The notes under the pieces were generated by a model. It ran no database searches, was not told the origin of the DNA, and saw only the letters and a program-made list of their open reading frames with translations. 64,000 nt of DNA. Origin: Rickettsiales bacterium. Its GTDB lineage: Bacteria > Pseudomonadota > Alphaproteobacteria > Rickettsiales > SXRF01. The stretch spans positions 806,001 to 870,000 of the forward strand of contig JAWKXN010000001.1 in assembly GCA_041396965.1 (NCBI GenBank), read 5' to 3'. The position numbers and the translations under genes are program-made. Of the stretch, positions 16,984 through 26,000 are shown in pieces (the stretch's first letter is position 1; every line of letters starts with the position of its first letter).

Positions 16984-17718
16984 TTAACAACCATATGATG
17001 TATGCTCAGCTACTTTCTTATAGTTTATTTTTCCATTCTTATTCCTAGACAAAAAAAGTGTTATCCTCTCCATATTATAATGATAGCTGGTATCAATCAC
17101 CAAGTCAGGATAACCGTCATTGTTAATATCTCCAGACCAGATTAATTTAGGATAGTTATCATCAAGTAACATAACCTCAGATAATTTTATTTCCTTGTCA
17201 TTAATTTTTAGAGTCAATTGGTAGCCATTATTTACGTCACGCCCATCATATGTTTTTGTATTAATATCATTTTTTTCAATTAACTCTATTGATGATTTAT
17301 CGCCTTTAACAGTTAACCTATCACCGCCTTTAATAGGAGAGTTAACTGTATGATATGTCGGAATTCTGCCATCTTTTAGTTTTATACCTTTTACCATAAA
17401 CAGAATATTATTGTACTTTGGAGATGAAGAGATATATTTGCCGGTCGGTGAGTCTCCTTCATTATCGGTAACTTCATCAAATATAGTTTTTACGGAGATT
17501 CTAACATTTTTAACTAATGTCTTGCCATCTTCTACAGTAAAAGCTGACCATTCCTCTCCGTCTTGTGCATCAATTACCTCAACACCATGATAGCTCTCTG
17601 CTTCTATTATAGAGATTTCATTATTTGTCTTAGCGTAAGACGGATTATTTATAGATTGTGCAGCTAGAAAATAAAAAAAGGCTACGCCGAGTAAAATATT
17701 ACATCTTAACAGCGACAT
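16984..17718 (-). CDS. Secreted protein with FG-GAP/VCBS-like C-terminus
   Basis: 244 residues with a signal peptide (about 1-29, ending PSYAKT). The C-terminal part contains a calcium-loop-like repeat, SGDINNDGYPDLVIDTSYHYN, of FG-GAP/VCBS type (DxNxDGxxD). The middle is beta-rich and unfamiliar. Probably periplasmic or exported. It sits between rodA and maeB on the same strand but with separate gaps of 60 and 36 bases, so it could be co-transcribed with maeB. No function is assigned. Confidence 0.65.
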   Translation of the reverse strand: MSLLRCNILLGVAFFYFLAAQSINNPSYAKTNNEISIIEAESYHGVEVIDAQDGEEWSAFTVEDGKTLVKNVRISVKTIFDEVTDNEGDSPTGKYISSSPKYNNILFMVKGIKLKDGRIPTYHTVNSPIKGGDRLTVKGDKSSIELIEKNDINTKTYDGRDVNNGYQLTLKINDKEIKLSEVMLLDDNYPKLIWSGDINNDGYPDLVIDTSYHYNMERITLFLSRNKNGKINYKKVAEHTSYGC

Positions 17719-17754
17719 AGCCTTATTCCCTTTTTAATAGTTAGCCAACACTCA

Positions 17755-20031
17755 TCATTTTTCTGTATCTTCAAATGCCTCAAGAGCCGCTATCGCGCAC
17801 AGATTCAATATCTCTGAAAGACTCGCGTTCATCTGTACTATCTGCACGGGGCGCTCCATACCATTTAGAACCGGACCTATGGTAACACCATCACCAAGCT
17901 CCTGTAGCATTTGTGAAGCTATATGCGCCGAGTGTAAAGCAGGCATTACCAGAACATTCGCTGAATCGGACAGGCGGCTAAACGGATACAGCTCACGCAT
18001 TTCTTTGTTCAAGGCGACGCTTGCTGACATTTCACCATCATACTCAAAATCAACATCCATACCGTCAAGAATTTTTACCGCCTCACGTATGCGCAGTGAT
18101 TTCTCACGTATCGGATTACCAAAAGTAGAGAATGATAATAAAGCGACACGTGGCTTATGCCCCATTCTTTGCGCCTTGTGAGCTGTTCTAACAGCAATTT
18201 GCGCTAGTTGCTCAGGAGTTGGTAGTTCTTGCACTGTGGTATCAGCGAAGAATATAGTCTTGCCTTTGGCAACCACCAAAGAAATACCAAATAAGAACTC
18301 ATTCTCTTTGCAATTTATCACACGGCTTATGTTTTCCAATGACATTGTGTAATTACGGGTAAGACCAGTGATTAAAGCGTCACCATGACCAAGCGCCAAC
18401 ATACATGAGGCGAAAATATCACGGTCATTTTTTACCATCCGTACAACATCACGATACAAATAACCAATACGTTGCAGTCGTGGATATAGATAATCTATAT
18501 ACTCATCAACATGTGAACTAATAGCGGCGTTAGCTATTTCTATATTTTTATAGTCAGGGATAGACATTTTTTCCATTAGCTCATGTATCTTTTCCACCCG
18601 ACCAACTAATATAGGCTTGCCAAAACCATTATCACGCCATTGCACGGCCGCGCGAATGATTTTTTCTTCCTCACCTTCAGAAAATATTATCCTTTGCGGA
18701 TTTTCTTTTACTTTATCAAATATACTTTGCATGGAGTTAGCGGTAGGGTCTCTTCTTGCCGCTAGTTCCTTTCTGTAAGCGACAAAATCCTCAATAGGCT
18801 TACGAGCGACACCGGTGCGTATGGCAGCCTGTGCGACCGCGACCGGAACAGTAGTCATGAGTCTTGGATCAAATGGAGCTGGAATTATGTAATCAGAACC
18901 GTATTCCATTTTTCGCCCAGAATAAGCGGCACTTACTTCTTCTGGCACTGTCTCGCGCGCCAAAGTGGCAATAGCCTCAGCAGCTGCTATTTTCATCTCT
19001 TCATTTATTTGAGAAGCCCGTACATCAAGTGCGCCACGGAAAATATAAGGAAATCCCATAACATTATTTACCTGATTAGGATAATCAGAGCGACCAGTGG
19101 CAATTATAGCGTCACTACGCACGCTACGGACATCCTCAGGAGTTATCTCAGGATCAGGATTAGCCATAGCGAATATAATAGGGTTTTTCGCCATGCTCGC
19201 TACCATCTCCTTGGATACGGCATTTTTAGAGGCAAGACCAAGAAATAGATCCGCTCCATCCATAGCGTCCGCTAAGGTACGTTTGTCCGTTTTTACCGCA
19301 TGAGCCGATTTCCACTGGTTCATGCCTTCCTCACGCCCCTCATATATAACACCGGTTTTGTCAACCAATAGGGCGTTATCATGCTGAATACCCATGCTTT
19401 TGATAAGCTCAAGACATGCTATACCAGCCGAACCAGCGCCAAGAACCACGACTTTTATATCTTTTAAGTTGCGACCAGTAAGATGGGCGGCGTTTATAAG
19501 ACCAGCGGCACAGATAATAGCGGTTCCATGCTGATCGTCATGGAATACCGGAATATCCATAGTCTCACGCAGGCGTTGCTCAATTATAAAACAAGCAGGA
19601 GCAGCTATATCCTCAAGGTTAATACCACCCCAAGTCGGAGATAAAAGCTTCACGCAGTTTACAAATTCATCAACGTCCTCAGTATTTACCTCAATATCCA
19701 CACAGTCAATATCAGCGAAACGCTTAAATAATATAGCTTTACCTTCCATTACCGGTTTAGAGGCAAGCGCGCCAAGATTACCAAGACCAAGAACCGCCGT
19801 ACCGTTAGATACAACAGCGACAAAGTTTCCACGAGCTGTGTAATCATAAGCGGTATTAGGATCTTTTTGGATTTCTAGGCAAGGAATAGCTACACCAGGA
19901 GAATATCCTAATGACAGATCACGCTGTGTCATTAATGGTTTTGTCGGTAAAATTGAGATCTTACCAGGCTTTCCCTCTGAGTGATAGGCTAGTGCCTCAC
20001 TATCGGTTATCGGTTCTTTTTCATGTGCCAT
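17755..20031 (-). CDS. maeB: NADP-dependent malic enzyme with phosphotransacetylase-like domain
   Basis: Oxidative decarboxylation of malate to pyruvate, supplying NADPH. 758 residues, the usual length for MaeB. The N-terminal malic enzyme domain has the malate-site block LGYSPGVAIPCLEI, ARGNFVAVVSNGTAVLGLGN, PVFHDDQHGTAI and the Rossmann motif VVLGAGSAGIACLE. From about residue 430 a C-terminal phosphate-acetyltransferase-like domain follows (RIIFSEGEEEKIIRAA, DALITGLTRNYTMSLE, VLVMPALHSAHI), usually regulatory and inactive. It is a single gene with a 390-base gap upstream. Confidence 0.96.
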   Translation of the reverse strand: MAHEKEPITDSEALAYHSEGKPGKISILPTKPLMTQRDLSLGYSPGVAIPCLEIQKDPNTAYDYTARGNFVAVVSNGTAVLGLGNLGALASKPVMEGKAILFKRFADIDCVDIEVNTEDVDEFVNCVKLLSPTWGGINLEDIAAPACFIIEQRLRETMDIPVFHDDQHGTAIICAAGLINAAHLTGRNLKDIKVVVLGAGSAGIACLELIKSMGIQHDNALLVDKTGVIYEGREEGMNQWKSAHAVKTDKRTLADAMDGADLFLGLASKNAVSKEMVASMAKNPIIFAMANPDPEITPEDVRSVRSDAIIATGRSDYPNQVNNVMGFPYIFRGALDVRASQINEEMKIAAAEAIATLARETVPEEVSAAYSGRKMEYGSDYIIPAPFDPRLMTTVPVAVAQAAIRTGVARKPIEDFVAYRKELAARRDPTANSMQSIFDKVKENPQRIIFSEGEEEKIIRAAVQWRDNGFGKPILVGRVEKIHELMEKMSIPDYKNIEIANAAISSHVDEYIDYLYPRLQRIGYLYRDVVRMVKNDRDIFASCMLALGHGDALITGLTRNYTMSLENISRVINCKENEFLFGISLVVAKGKTIFFADTTVQELPTPEQLAQIAVRTAHKAQRMGHKPRVALLSFSTFGNPIREKSLRIREAVKILDGMDVDFEYDGEMSASVALNKEMRELYPFSRLSDSANVLVMPALHSAHIASQMLQELGDGVTIGPVLNGMERPVQIVQMNASLSEILNLCAIAALEAFEDTEK

Positions 20032-20425
20032 GTTTAATTAATCCTGCCTTAACTTTTACTTTGTTTAATCATAATCATATTGTAATTATCATATAACTCA
20101 TTGAAATGGTAATTTAATATTTGTTTCACCTTTCCTCCTGCCGCAATATTCCGCATCGCAGCATTAAGTTAATGATATTGAAAGCGAACTTTGTAATTTG
20201 CATATAGCGATTAACATTGCAAGAACAAAGTGTAAAAAAGTAAGGTTGCTATTATCTGTTTTGTTATTATTATATTTTGAGTATCCACGAGATATTAAGT
20301 ATATAAACGACAAAAATAAAAATATTTTATTGATAATTTTTTCTGGAATTAGCAAAATACATTTGCTATAAGAACCGCCTCCTAATAACGAAGCATGTTA
20401 TTTTGAGTGTATGACTTTGGTATAT
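20032..20425. other. Gene-free stretch between maeB and tRNA-Asn
   Basis: 394 bases, AT-rich, with no supported gene. It contains a TTAA-N7-TTAA match at 20038-20052 close to the maeB start (likely chance) and a 20-base segment resembling the palindrome region upstream of dacA (20278-20297). Confidence 0.5.
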
Positions 20426-20500
20426 TCCGCGATAGCTCAGCGGTAGAGCAATCGGCTGTTAACCGATCGGTCGCTGGTTCGAATCCAGCTCGCGGAGCCA
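20426..20500 (+). tRNA. tRNA-Asn (anticodon GTT)
   Basis: A full cloverleaf is readable: acceptor TCCGCGA/TCGCGGA, D arm around TAGCTCAGCGGTAGAGCA, anticodon stem ATCGG with loop CTGTTAA (GTT), T arm GCTGGTTCGAATCCAGC, and an encoded 3' CCA at 20498-20500. The accessory RTX locus begins about 220 bases downstream, a common integration position, but no duplicated tRNA 3' end was seen further on. Confidence 0.97.
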
Positions 20501-20720
20501 TCCTGTACATGAGGTGTTTTCAATGAACAAATTGAAGGGTCTACGTAAGGTATACTCTAGCTTTTCGCCTCTGAGCCTTAGGTTGGAAAAAACCATTAAA
20601 ATTAGTTGTCTTTTTAGCGGAATAGGTGTCTTTTTGAATAATTCATGCAAACGGTTAAGCAGGCTAAGAATAATTTCTAAGGTCTTAGCGAATCAATAGT
20701 AGCCCAGTTTATATTATTTT

Positions 20721-21146
20721 GTGATTGCTGAGAGTTTCCGCATGGATCCGTTGGTGATTGACATGAATGGTGATGGGTTGAAGCTAGATTCCTTCCAAAC
20801 TTCCGCCGCATTGTTTGACCTAAATGAAGATGGTACTTTAGAAAACACCGGTTGGACTAAACCTAACTCCGATGACAGTTTCTTAGTAATAGACAAGAAT
20901 AACGACGGGCAGATTAATGATATTTCCGAGATGTTCGGTAATCAATCTATTTCTGGTTTCTCAGAATTAAAAACTTATGACTCCAACAACGACAACCTGA
21001 TTAACTCACAAGACACTCAGTTCAACCTGCTCAAACTATGGAACGACGCTAACGCCAATGGCACGGTAGAGGCAGGAGAACTGACCATGCTAGCTGCAAA
21101 TGATAATTGTATTGACTTAGAACAATTTCTTGTTAAGGTTGCTTAA
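20721..21146 (+). pseudogene. Partial copy of the RTX protein (EF-hand-like segment)
   Basis: 141 codons from a GTG. Residues 8-118 are nearly identical to residues 344-455 of the large RTX protein (MDPLVIDMNGDG, then FQTSAALFDLNEDGTLENTGW and the SEMFGNQSISGFSELKTYDS block), and the DNA over 20800-21080 is close to 24130-24410. The N-terminal 340 residues are missing, and after GELTML the sequence departs into an unrelated tail of about 20 residues. There is no signal peptide or strong ribosome site. Best read as a duplicated fragment left by recombination, though translation is possible. Confidence 0.75.
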
Positions 21147-21171
21147 AAAATATTAATGTTACGGGGGTGGC

Positions 21172-22077
21172 ATGAGCATATCTATAAAGCAAAATATAAG
21201 ATTCATTAAGATATGTACGATTCTAAGCATTTTCATAATGTTCGTGCTATCTTCTTTCGCTTATGGGAAAGAGCAGAAGGCAAAAAACTCTGAAGATTTA
21301 AGCTTTCATGGTCAATGCCCGAAGCTTCTGGCGATGGCGGATGATTTTGCGAAGGAGTGTTTAGAAAAGGCACGTAGCCGAGAGGGTATGACATATCCAT
21401 ATCCAAAAATGGGGGGAATACCATATAAAGTAACAGGATATGCTCCTTATTTTCGTGCTATTGATAATGGTTCAAATTTTGGATTAGGATGTAGTTTAGA
21501 TACTAGGCGCAGGATTATGTTCTTAGGTATTTTTTACTCAACTAAGAGCGGTAATTTTGCCGTTGCTAACACACTACCAGTATTCAATTCCCTTGGAGCT
21601 GGTGGGGATGTAACATTACAAAAAACTGCTGATAAGAATGGCGAGCTTGTTAATTTTATAGCTGTTCGTCAGTTCCGAACCAACTTTATCAAGCCAGTAA
21701 TGGGCGGTGGAGAAATGGCTATAAAAAATTGTGAAAACGAGCAATTAGCTGATGGCAGAATTCGTATGAATCATGTAGAAACGCCGCGCAAAATTGTAAA
21801 AAACATAGATGATAAGGGGCGCATCATGATTAGAAAATGTGATGGACATGAAGTTTTATGTGTAGCCGAATATCTACGTTTTTTCCCGAGTAACGACCAG
21901 CGAATAATTTATCAAGGTGATCATGATAGTTTTTTTATCACCTCTGGTGGCGACTTGCTGGTAAAGAAAAACTGGCTAGCAAGAAACTGCAAACAATATA
22001 AATCTAATCCTCGTAGTTTGTACGATCAAGTTTGTAATATTATACATTCACCCATCTCAAAAAAGGACAAAAAATGA
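21172..22077 (+). CDS. Secreted cysteine-containing protein, paralogue 1 (candidate immunity or partner protein)
   Basis: 301 residues, no known family recognised. Signal peptide about 1-32. The mature protein has conserved ends shared with the next paralogue: near the N-terminus SFHGQCPKLLAMADDFAKE and towards the C-terminus DDKGRIMIRKCDGHEV, CVAEYLRFFPSNDQRIIY and GGDLLVKKNWLA. The middle differs. About seven cysteines in the mature part suggest disulfides in the periplasm. The stop codon overlaps the ATG of a truncated RTX start (ATGA), mirroring the paralogue-RTX junction downstream. The coupling and duplication resemble toxin/immunity cassettes, but that role is an inference. Confidence 0.75.
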   Translation: MSISIKQNIRFIKICTILSIFIMFVLSSFAYGKEQKAKNSEDLSFHGQCPKLLAMADDFAKECLEKARSREGMTYPYPKMGGIPYKVTGYAPYFRAIDNGSNFGLGCSLDTRRRIMFLGIFYSTKSGNFAVANTLPVFNSLGAGGDVTLQKTADKNGELVNFIAVRQFRTNFIKPVMGGGEMAIKNCENEQLADGRIRMNHVETPRKIVKNIDDKGRIMIRKCDGHEVLCVAEYLRFFPSNDQRIIYQGDHDSFFITSGGDLLVKKNWLARNCKQYKSNPRSLYDQVCNIIHSPISKKDKK

Positions 22078-22142
22078 GTAGCGCGCAATTTATTCCTGTT
22101 GTTCTTCCTAACGAGCCGATCGGCATTGTTAATAACAACTAA
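22074..22142 (+). pseudogene. Aborted 5' end of an RTX gene copy
   Basis: 22 codons then stop. The first 17 residues (MSSAQFIPVVLPNEPIG) are identical to the start of the 2462-codon RTX gene, including the ATGA overlap with the preceding gene. The reading then runs into IVNNN and a stop. It is the remnant of a second paralogue+RTX unit whose RTX gene has been deleted. Confidence 0.85.
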
Positions 22143-22159
22143 TAATATAAGGAAATACA

Positions 22160-23053
22160 ATGCAACCGAAAGAAAATAAATTTTTATTTAAGCCCTTTGT
22201 AGTACTTGTTATTTGCTGGGCTTTTATAAGCCCATCTTTTGTATATGCAAAAACCCCTGAAGATTTAAGCTTTCATGGTCAATGCCCGAAGCTTCTGGCG
22301 ATGGCGGATGATTTCGCGAAGGAATGTTTGGAGAAGGCACGTCCGTTGAGTAGGGTTTTCCTTCCAACCCGTCAAAGAGAAAAACACGGAGCTTATTTTC
22401 GGGCGATTGACTCTGGTTCACGTTTTGGTCTTGGCTGCACCCTTGATCATGAAGGCAAACTCCGCTTCGTTGGGATTTATTATTCTACAAAAAGCAGTAA
22501 TTTTAAGGAAGCCAACACATCTCCTTTCGCCTTTATAGATTTTTCTGGAAATGTTGGGCTAAAAATTAACGGTGAATTTGCTGTTTTAACCGCTGTCCGT
22601 AGATTCGTTACTGATTTTATTCCATCTCCTTATAAGCCGTTTGATCCGAAATCAGACCCAGATGCTGTGGTAGACCCTAATAGACTACCACCAGTTAAAA
22701 ATTGTGAAAACGAGCAATCACCCGATGGCAGAATTCGTATGGTTAACGGAGGGGCATATAAAATCACAGAAAGCATAGATGATAAGGGGCGCATCATGAT
22801 TAAACGATGTGATAGACATGAAGTTTTTTGCGTTGCCGAATATCTAAGTTTTTTCCCGAGCAATGACCGGCGGATAATTTATTCTGATGGATCTTCTGAC
22901 ATTTGGTTCATTAATGCTGGTGGCGACTTGCTGGTAAAGAAAAATTGGTTAGCTAATCATTGTACTCCTCTGCAAAGCATTAGCAGTCAAAGTTTATATC
23001 AGGAAGTTTGTAATCTTCCTTCTTTATCCATCTCAAAAAAGGACAAAAAATGA
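22160..23053 (+). CDS. Secreted cysteine-containing protein, paralogue 2 (candidate immunity or partner protein)
   Basis: 297 residues with a signal peptide (about 1-30, ending FVYAKT). It shares nearly identical N- and C-terminal blocks with paralogue 1 at DNA level, but has a different centre (residues about 60-180), including an insert FDPKSDPDAVVDPN absent from paralogue 1. AAGGAAATACA precedes the ATG. The stop overlaps the RTX start by four bases, so the two are translated in tandem. Mosaic divergence with conserved flanks is what recombination between tandem copies gives. A periplasmic partner, chaperone or immunity protein for the RTX product is the simplest reading; unproven. Confidence 0.75.
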   Translation: MQPKENKFLFKPFVVLVICWAFISPSFVYAKTPEDLSFHGQCPKLLAMADDFAKECLEKARPLSRVFLPTRQREKHGAYFRAIDSGSRFGLGCTLDHEGKLRFVGIYYSTKSSNFKEANTSPFAFIDFSGNVGLKINGEFAVLTAVRRFVTDFIPSPYKPFDPKSDPDAVVDPNRLPPVKNCENEQSPDGRIRMVNGGAYKITESIDDKGRIMIKRCDRHEVFCVAEYLSFFPSNDRRIIYSDGSSDIWFINAGGDLLVKKNWLANHCTPLQSISSQSLYQEVCNLPSLSISKKDKK

Positions 23054-26000
23054 GTAGCGCGCAATTTATTCCTGTTGTTCTTCCTAACGAGCCAATTGGT
23101 GGAGGAATTGGTGGTCCATCAGTTCCTTTGCTTGGGCATGGAGGCTTTATTTTAGTGAATAACGCTGGCAAAGCCACATTTTATGAATATGGTCATTGGG
23201 ATCCAAATGACCCTAACATCGTTGGTGTAATTACCACCAACACTACTGGTAATAACACCAATATGCGACAATTGACTATTACTGGAACCATGCAGTTTGA
23301 CTCCTCTGGTAATATCATGGAATCTTCCTTAAAATCCGCCCTTGATCAGGTGTTTAATACCAGTGGGCTTTATACTACAGATCCCGGAATGGTAGCCGCC
23401 ACACCTTTTGCTATTAGTGATACCCAATTTAATATCATAGATTCTACGCTGGTTAATTTCAAAAATGCGGTAAATGCCGGAAACAAGAATTACGATCTAT
23501 TCGGCATTAACTGCATGAAATTCGTCTATGAGATGGCGGACGCAGGCTTGCTACAAATAAGCGATACCCAATTTTATGACAATCAGTATTTTGATAGCAC
23601 ATTAACTGTCCCATCTGTAGCTGCAAGGGCTATTATGTCATACGCTGGTGAAGGCTACCAGTATTTCAGCGACCTATCATGGTTAAGTGGTAATAGCTCC
23701 ATTGATAAGGTCAGTAGTTTTAACAACCTTAATGCTAACCTTGATTTTGGCGCGCAGCTTCTAAAAGGATTGGGCGATAGCACTTGGTGGGGAGTTCAAG
23801 CTTTAGGTGAGAGTGGAGCTATACAACTTCCTTGGGAATTTATTATTTGGCTAGGCGCACAAACAAGCGAACTATCCAAAGCTATCCATGATACTGGTTT
23901 GACTGTCGGGGAGTATCTTAGTGATGTCGCTAGCATTATTGGTGAGCAGGTTGGATCATTAGAAACTTTACTTAAAAATACTGTAAGAGGTGTTCTATGG
24001 TACGCTCCTGATTCTATAGCGGATAGTATTTCTCAATCAATGTTAGAGTTCCTCGCCGCCATTGCGCAATCTTTGCTCATGGATCCACTTATTATAGATA
24101 AGAACGGGGATGGGGTTGCGCTGGACTCCTTCCAAACTTCCGCCGCCTTGTTTGATCTAAATGAAGATGGTACTTTAGAAAACACCGGTTGGACGCAGGC
24201 GAACTCGGACGATTCCTTCCTTGTTATAGATAAAAACTCTAACGGCAATATAGATGACATTTCCGAAATGTTCGGTAATCAATCTATTTCTGGTTTCTCA
24301 GAATTAAAAACTTATGACTCCAACAACGACAACCTGATTAACTCACAAGACACCCAGTTTAACCTGCTTAAATTATGGAACGATGCTAACGCCAATGGCA
24401 TAGTGGATGCTGGTGAACTCACCACCCTTACAGAAAACAACATCACCGAGATCTCACTTAATAAATACTCCAAGCAAAAGATTATTGAAGGCAATCTGCA
24501 AACCGCTATCTCCACCGTCACCCTCGCTGATGGCAGCGCGAGAAACATCCACGAGCTGAACTTCGCTTTTGAGGGCAATACCATATTCTCTAACCCTGAC
24601 GCTGGCCTGCCATCTGGCTTCCAGATTGCCATAGAGACTATCGTCCTGCCTTTCTCACGTGGTTATAATACTCTATATTCATGGCAGGCGGCGATGACGC
24701 TGGATACGCAGCTACTCGCTATGGCGCAGGATATAGCGGCGACACCGATTACGGACTTTCATTTGATTCATGATAAGTTTGAGGATTTCCTGTTCCGCTG
24801 GGCGGGGGTTGAGAATGTAACGGCGCAGGAAGTATATGCGGAAGTGGTTGGAGAGGTTTTTGATCCACGCAAGGTGGCGTTCTTGGAGAAGCTAACCGGT
24901 GGTGATTTTAACAATCCGGTGCCGGCGGCGATGGATATGGCGCGTCAGGCATGGGATATTATGTTTGACGGATTTTTAAGCCGCTTTCTGGTGCAGGCGA
25001 ATCTGGCGGATATATTCCAAAATGAGCATTATGATTTTGCGACCGATAGTATCGTGTTTGCCGATAGTCTGGATGAGATTATAGCAAACGCTGAGGCGCT
25101 GGCTCCGTCTATGGACGCGAGTAGTTTCGCTACCTATATTTATTGGACACAGAATATCCTAAACCTTAACCATGACCAATTCACCGACCCTGATTTTGAT
25201 AGTAAAGTCACAACGTTGATTGCCGATTTTATCGGAGTGGCAGATATTGAGAGCTTCTCTATTGATGGACGGCTTAATATTGGTGGCAGTGAGGTTGATA
25301 TATTATATGGAACCGAGAAAAATGATCTGCTGCGTGGAGAGGCGAGCAATGATGAGCTTTACGGATTTGGCGGCGATGATTTCCTAGAGGGCGGCAAGGG
25401 TGATGATATTCTCAAAGGTGAGCTGGGTAATGATATATATCGCTTTAGCTTAGGTGACGGGCAGGATACGATTGATGATAGTGGCGGGGTTGATAAAATC
25501 CTGATGGGCAGCGGGATAAATGCCGCTGATATTGAATTCGCGCAGGTGGGTAGCGATTTGATTATTAATGTTGGGCAAGGTGGCGACCGGATAAGTATTA
25601 AGAGCTTCTATGATAATTCAGCAAATCGGGTGGATAGCATCGTGTTTGAGGATGGCTCTAGTTTTAATTTGCTTAATCTGGGGCTTATCGTTTATGGCGA
25701 TGATTTAGCGAATCAGTTGGTTGGTAGCAGCAATAATGATGTGATGTATGGTCTGGCTGGCGATGATGATATTCGTGGCGGCGCTGGTGATGATGTTATA
25801 GAAGGTGGTTTGGGTAATGATTATCTTGTGAATTATTATCTATATTCATATATTTCTGATAATGATACTTACATATTTAATCTTGGCGATGGTCAGGACA
25901 TTATCTATGATTATAAAGGTAATGATCAAATAGTATTCGGTGCTGGGATAACACAAAGTGATATTCAGCTAGTCTCGGATTATGCTAATAACCAATCACT

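Noticed and set aside
20038..20052. TTAA-N7-TTAA upstream of maeB
   Set aside because: It abuts the start codon of a metabolic gene, and several chance matches are expected in DNA of this composition.
20459..20650. Minus-strand frame containing LRELDSNQRP next to the tRNA
   Set aside because: This peptide is the antisense translation of a tRNA 3' part, a well-known spurious call.
20514..20699. 61-codon frame after tRNA-Asn
   Set aside because: No recognisable domain, no ribosome site, and no similarity seen to an integrase; treated as non-coding.
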